A DNA stretch of 64,000 nucleotides, taken from assembly GCA_947579665.1 (NCBI GenBank), contig OX388352.1, positions 73,198,113-73,262,112 of the forward strand, read 5' to 3'. How positions within the stretch are numbered: the first letter of the stretch is position 1; each line of letters starts with the position of its first letter. Below the pieces are notes generated by a model, which was not told the DNA's origin, did not search any database, and was given only the letters and a program-made list of their open reading frames with translations. This stretch comes from Sympetrum striolatum (taxonomy: Eukaryota; Arthropoda; Insecta; Odonata; Libellulidae). This document shows positions 61,586-64,000 of this stretch, one piece after another. The translations under genes were made by a program, and so were the position numbers.

Positions 61586-64000
61586 CATTGGTTTATCTTA
61601 GACCAATTCCTACCTGTCAGTATTACCCTTCAACATTTAACTCAAGTGCCTGCCAATTTTTATGAATAGTAAAATTTTAAGTGATTTTTATGCATCATAT
61701 TAAAGGTTTGCACATTTATTTGCTCTTACTTAAATATTGCAAATGTTTGTTTTTTATATGCATGTTGATGACCAAGTATTGTGTGGATTTTGGTGTTTAT
61801 ACTGAGGACTGGAGAAGTAGTTCATTCTAGGCAGTATTGGTTCTGTTGTTATTAGGTTGACTGCAACATATATGTAATTAAACTTAAAATTTTGCCCTTA
61901 AATGCTCACCTACATTATACCCAGAAGATTCTCATTTCTTATGAATTCCTGGTAATCTTTGGAACATGCAGGTACATGGGACTCAAAGTCCTTTACTACA
62001 ATTGCTGTATTTATCAACACCAGACCATAGAGCCTATTAGTCCTTTATAACTATGGCACCAATCTACTTATTTTCTCCATCACATACACAACATATTCGA
62101 TCTGCTCTTATTTTTTTGAACTCCTTTACCTTGCTAATATCCTGTAACTTTCATTGCTTAGGTCATGAGAGCCTTGATTTTAATCCTTGTGGTAAGATAA
62201 TAAATTAAATGAGCTTAATCCTAACCTTTTTACACAATATGCAGCATTTCTTCAAAATAAAATACCTCCAACTTGTTAATTCTGTGCTTTCTAGAATCTT
62301 CTTCTTATAGCCAGCTTGCTAGCAAGTTATCTGTTGCTGCCTCTAGAATGTACATTCTATATTAAGGAATACTTAGGTTTTGTAGGAAATTGTGTCAAAA
62401 ATCATATAATTGCCTTTCTTTGTTAAAAAAATAGAGAAATTATGAAGAAATGTTCTCTGGTAAGAACAAAACTGTTATACGTCTTTACCACCATCTTCAC
62501 TGTATGAGCGAAAATAATTATCTCAGATGTTGTAATTATTGAATCATCCCCTCATGGTATCTCATCAGCTAATGTGCTAAGCTGTGATTCCTCAGAAAGG
62601 CCACCATGAGGTCTCAATTGAATATTTTAATTTATTTGATTTCCTATAGCCAGATTATAACATCTGACATCAGAAGAAATAGAAGAGTGCAGTGAATACA
62701 AAAATATCCCAACCACCAATAAAAAATCAAACTTACTGCTCTTTCCCTGACACCCTTCCTACTCTGTTTTATGGTCTTCATTACAAGGTGGAGATTTCTA
62801 TATGCCTTCTAAATAATATCTTTAATGACTCCCCAATTTAAGGTTTTCAGAAAGTTTTATTTTGTCATTCAGAGTCTAATGATTCGAATCTGGAGCTAGT
62901 CCTAGAATGCATTTATTGGTTAAATTTGATGTGTCTGCAAAGTATTCAGCCTAAAGGCCGGTTGGTATCTCACCCCCCTCTGACATAAGCTACTAAGAGC
63001 TTGCAGAGAAAAATACAGTTTACTAGGCATGATGAGGAGTGAGGTAGTTTGCCCTTGCTTTCCTCACTGAGCCAGAATGCTATAAGCTGAACATATCTAC
63101 ATAAGTGAAGCACAATGACTCTACAAATAAGACTTTTCTTATCAGTCTGTAAGGAGAGAACTTGATCAGTGCCATTACTTACTCGTACCTCAGTAGCTTT
63201 CATTTTATCCCAGCCATGATCAAGACTGCTACAAAAATTAATGAGATTCACTTTTCTCTACCCAATACTAAATGGCTAATGAAAAGATTCCATTCATTAG
63301 AATATGGTAGCAAGAACATGCAATGTTTTTAATAAGAAACTATCACTGTATTAATTAATTAATTTAGCACCACTTGGGATTTATTCAGGACCTTTTTATT
63401 ATCTATTTTTTAATTTTAGAAATTTTCATAAAATATATGAGTAGAAATTTGGATCTGATCAAAATGGCTTCTTGTTGTGATATTTAAATCCCATTTTCCT
63501 GTTTGAATACCCTTATTAAATGCCTTCAATTACCAGTTATTGACCAGTTACCAGTTACATTTTTTGATGGCTGATCTGGTATACTATGATTTTTATAATA
63601 TTTATTTTCTCTTGGTTTGTTATTTTAATTATTTGCTTTCTATTTTTTCAGGTGTGATATTTTCTCAATTTGCTGCAAGTGTTGGTGTTCAGCATATTTG
63701 GTACCATGCCAGAAATGAAAATTTGTGTGTTTTAGCACTCTTGTGGAGAGTTGTGGCATTTTCATCTGTATTGTTATTGACTGTATCAGGAGGTTAATTT
63801 CCTGATATAAATTATAGTTACTGACGGTATTCCTCTTCCCTTGTGTGATGCTAATTCCGTCTAGTTTTAGTGATGCAGGTTTGAAAAATAATCTTGCAAT
63901 GATAACTACTTGCTTGTGAATGATTGATCTTGATTTAGATGTGAAATGACATGAGACTAGTTTAAAATTTATCCTGATGGACATATTATTAAGAATGTCT
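61586..64000 (+). other. Trehalase 3' untranslated / downstream region
   Basis: Possible polyadenylation signals are ATTAAA at 61699, AATAAA at 62199 and AATAAA at 62256; the one used cannot be chosen by eye. No further gene is supported to the window end. The low CpG density continues, so transcription (a long 3' UTR or another gene) may extend through it. Open frames at 62970-63251 (- strand) and 63540-63797 show no domains. Confidence 0.45.

Noticed and set aside
63655..63797. Possible further trehalase exon after TATTTTTTCAG
   Set aside because: Frame encodes nothing like a trehalase C terminus, and exon 6 already supplies the conserved tail and stop.

Overview
This window is nuclear DNA from an arthropod, most probably an insect. 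It holds one clear protein-coding gene, a membrane-anchored trehalase of glycoside hydrolase family 37, on the + strand from about 52.2 to 61.6 kb. The exon/intron structure, retrotransposon and DNA-transposon remnants, tRNA-derived SINEs with target-site duplications and AT-rich intergenic DNA all fit this. The sequence alone does not give the species.

Layout. 1-52 kb is gene-poor intergenic DNA with ordinary CpG content and many decayed mobile elements. These include non-LTR retrotransposon (LINE) fragments at 1.5-2.5, 25.6-25.95, 30.4-31.1 and 43.4-43.8 kb. There is a complete but internally deleted pogo-like element with TA target duplication (31197-32904) and a 2.2-kb hAT-type element with a perfect 8-bp target duplication (33613-35819). 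At least four tRNA-derived SINEs carry 10-13 bp target duplications (12205-12550, 27624-27798, 38681-38809, 43056-43328 and 44519-44688). Several fold-back or MITE-like elements are present (7035-7412, 8330-8620, 44360-44461, 49001-49134). A 668-bp tandem duplication lies at 10818-12161. A dispersed modular repeat (4376-5597; 39468-40040 inverted; parts at 10300-10715, 23455-23600 and 37620-37760) carries repeated T-arm-like hairpins.

52-64 kb holds the trehalase gene. It has six coding exons encoding 630 residues: signal peptide, catalytic domain, one transmembrane helix and a short cytoplasmic tail. The tail is encoded by an exon 6.5 kb downstream of the rest. One intron uses a GC donor. 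The large last intron contains an antisense LINE remnant and a MITE. From roughly 52.8 kb to the window end, CpG dinucleotides become very rare compared with the upstream intergenic DNA. That is what a germline-methylated transcription unit would leave behind.

No CRISPR array, operon, prokaryotic feature, rRNA or convincing functional tRNA gene was seen. Everything was done by eye, so element boundaries without target duplications are approximate.
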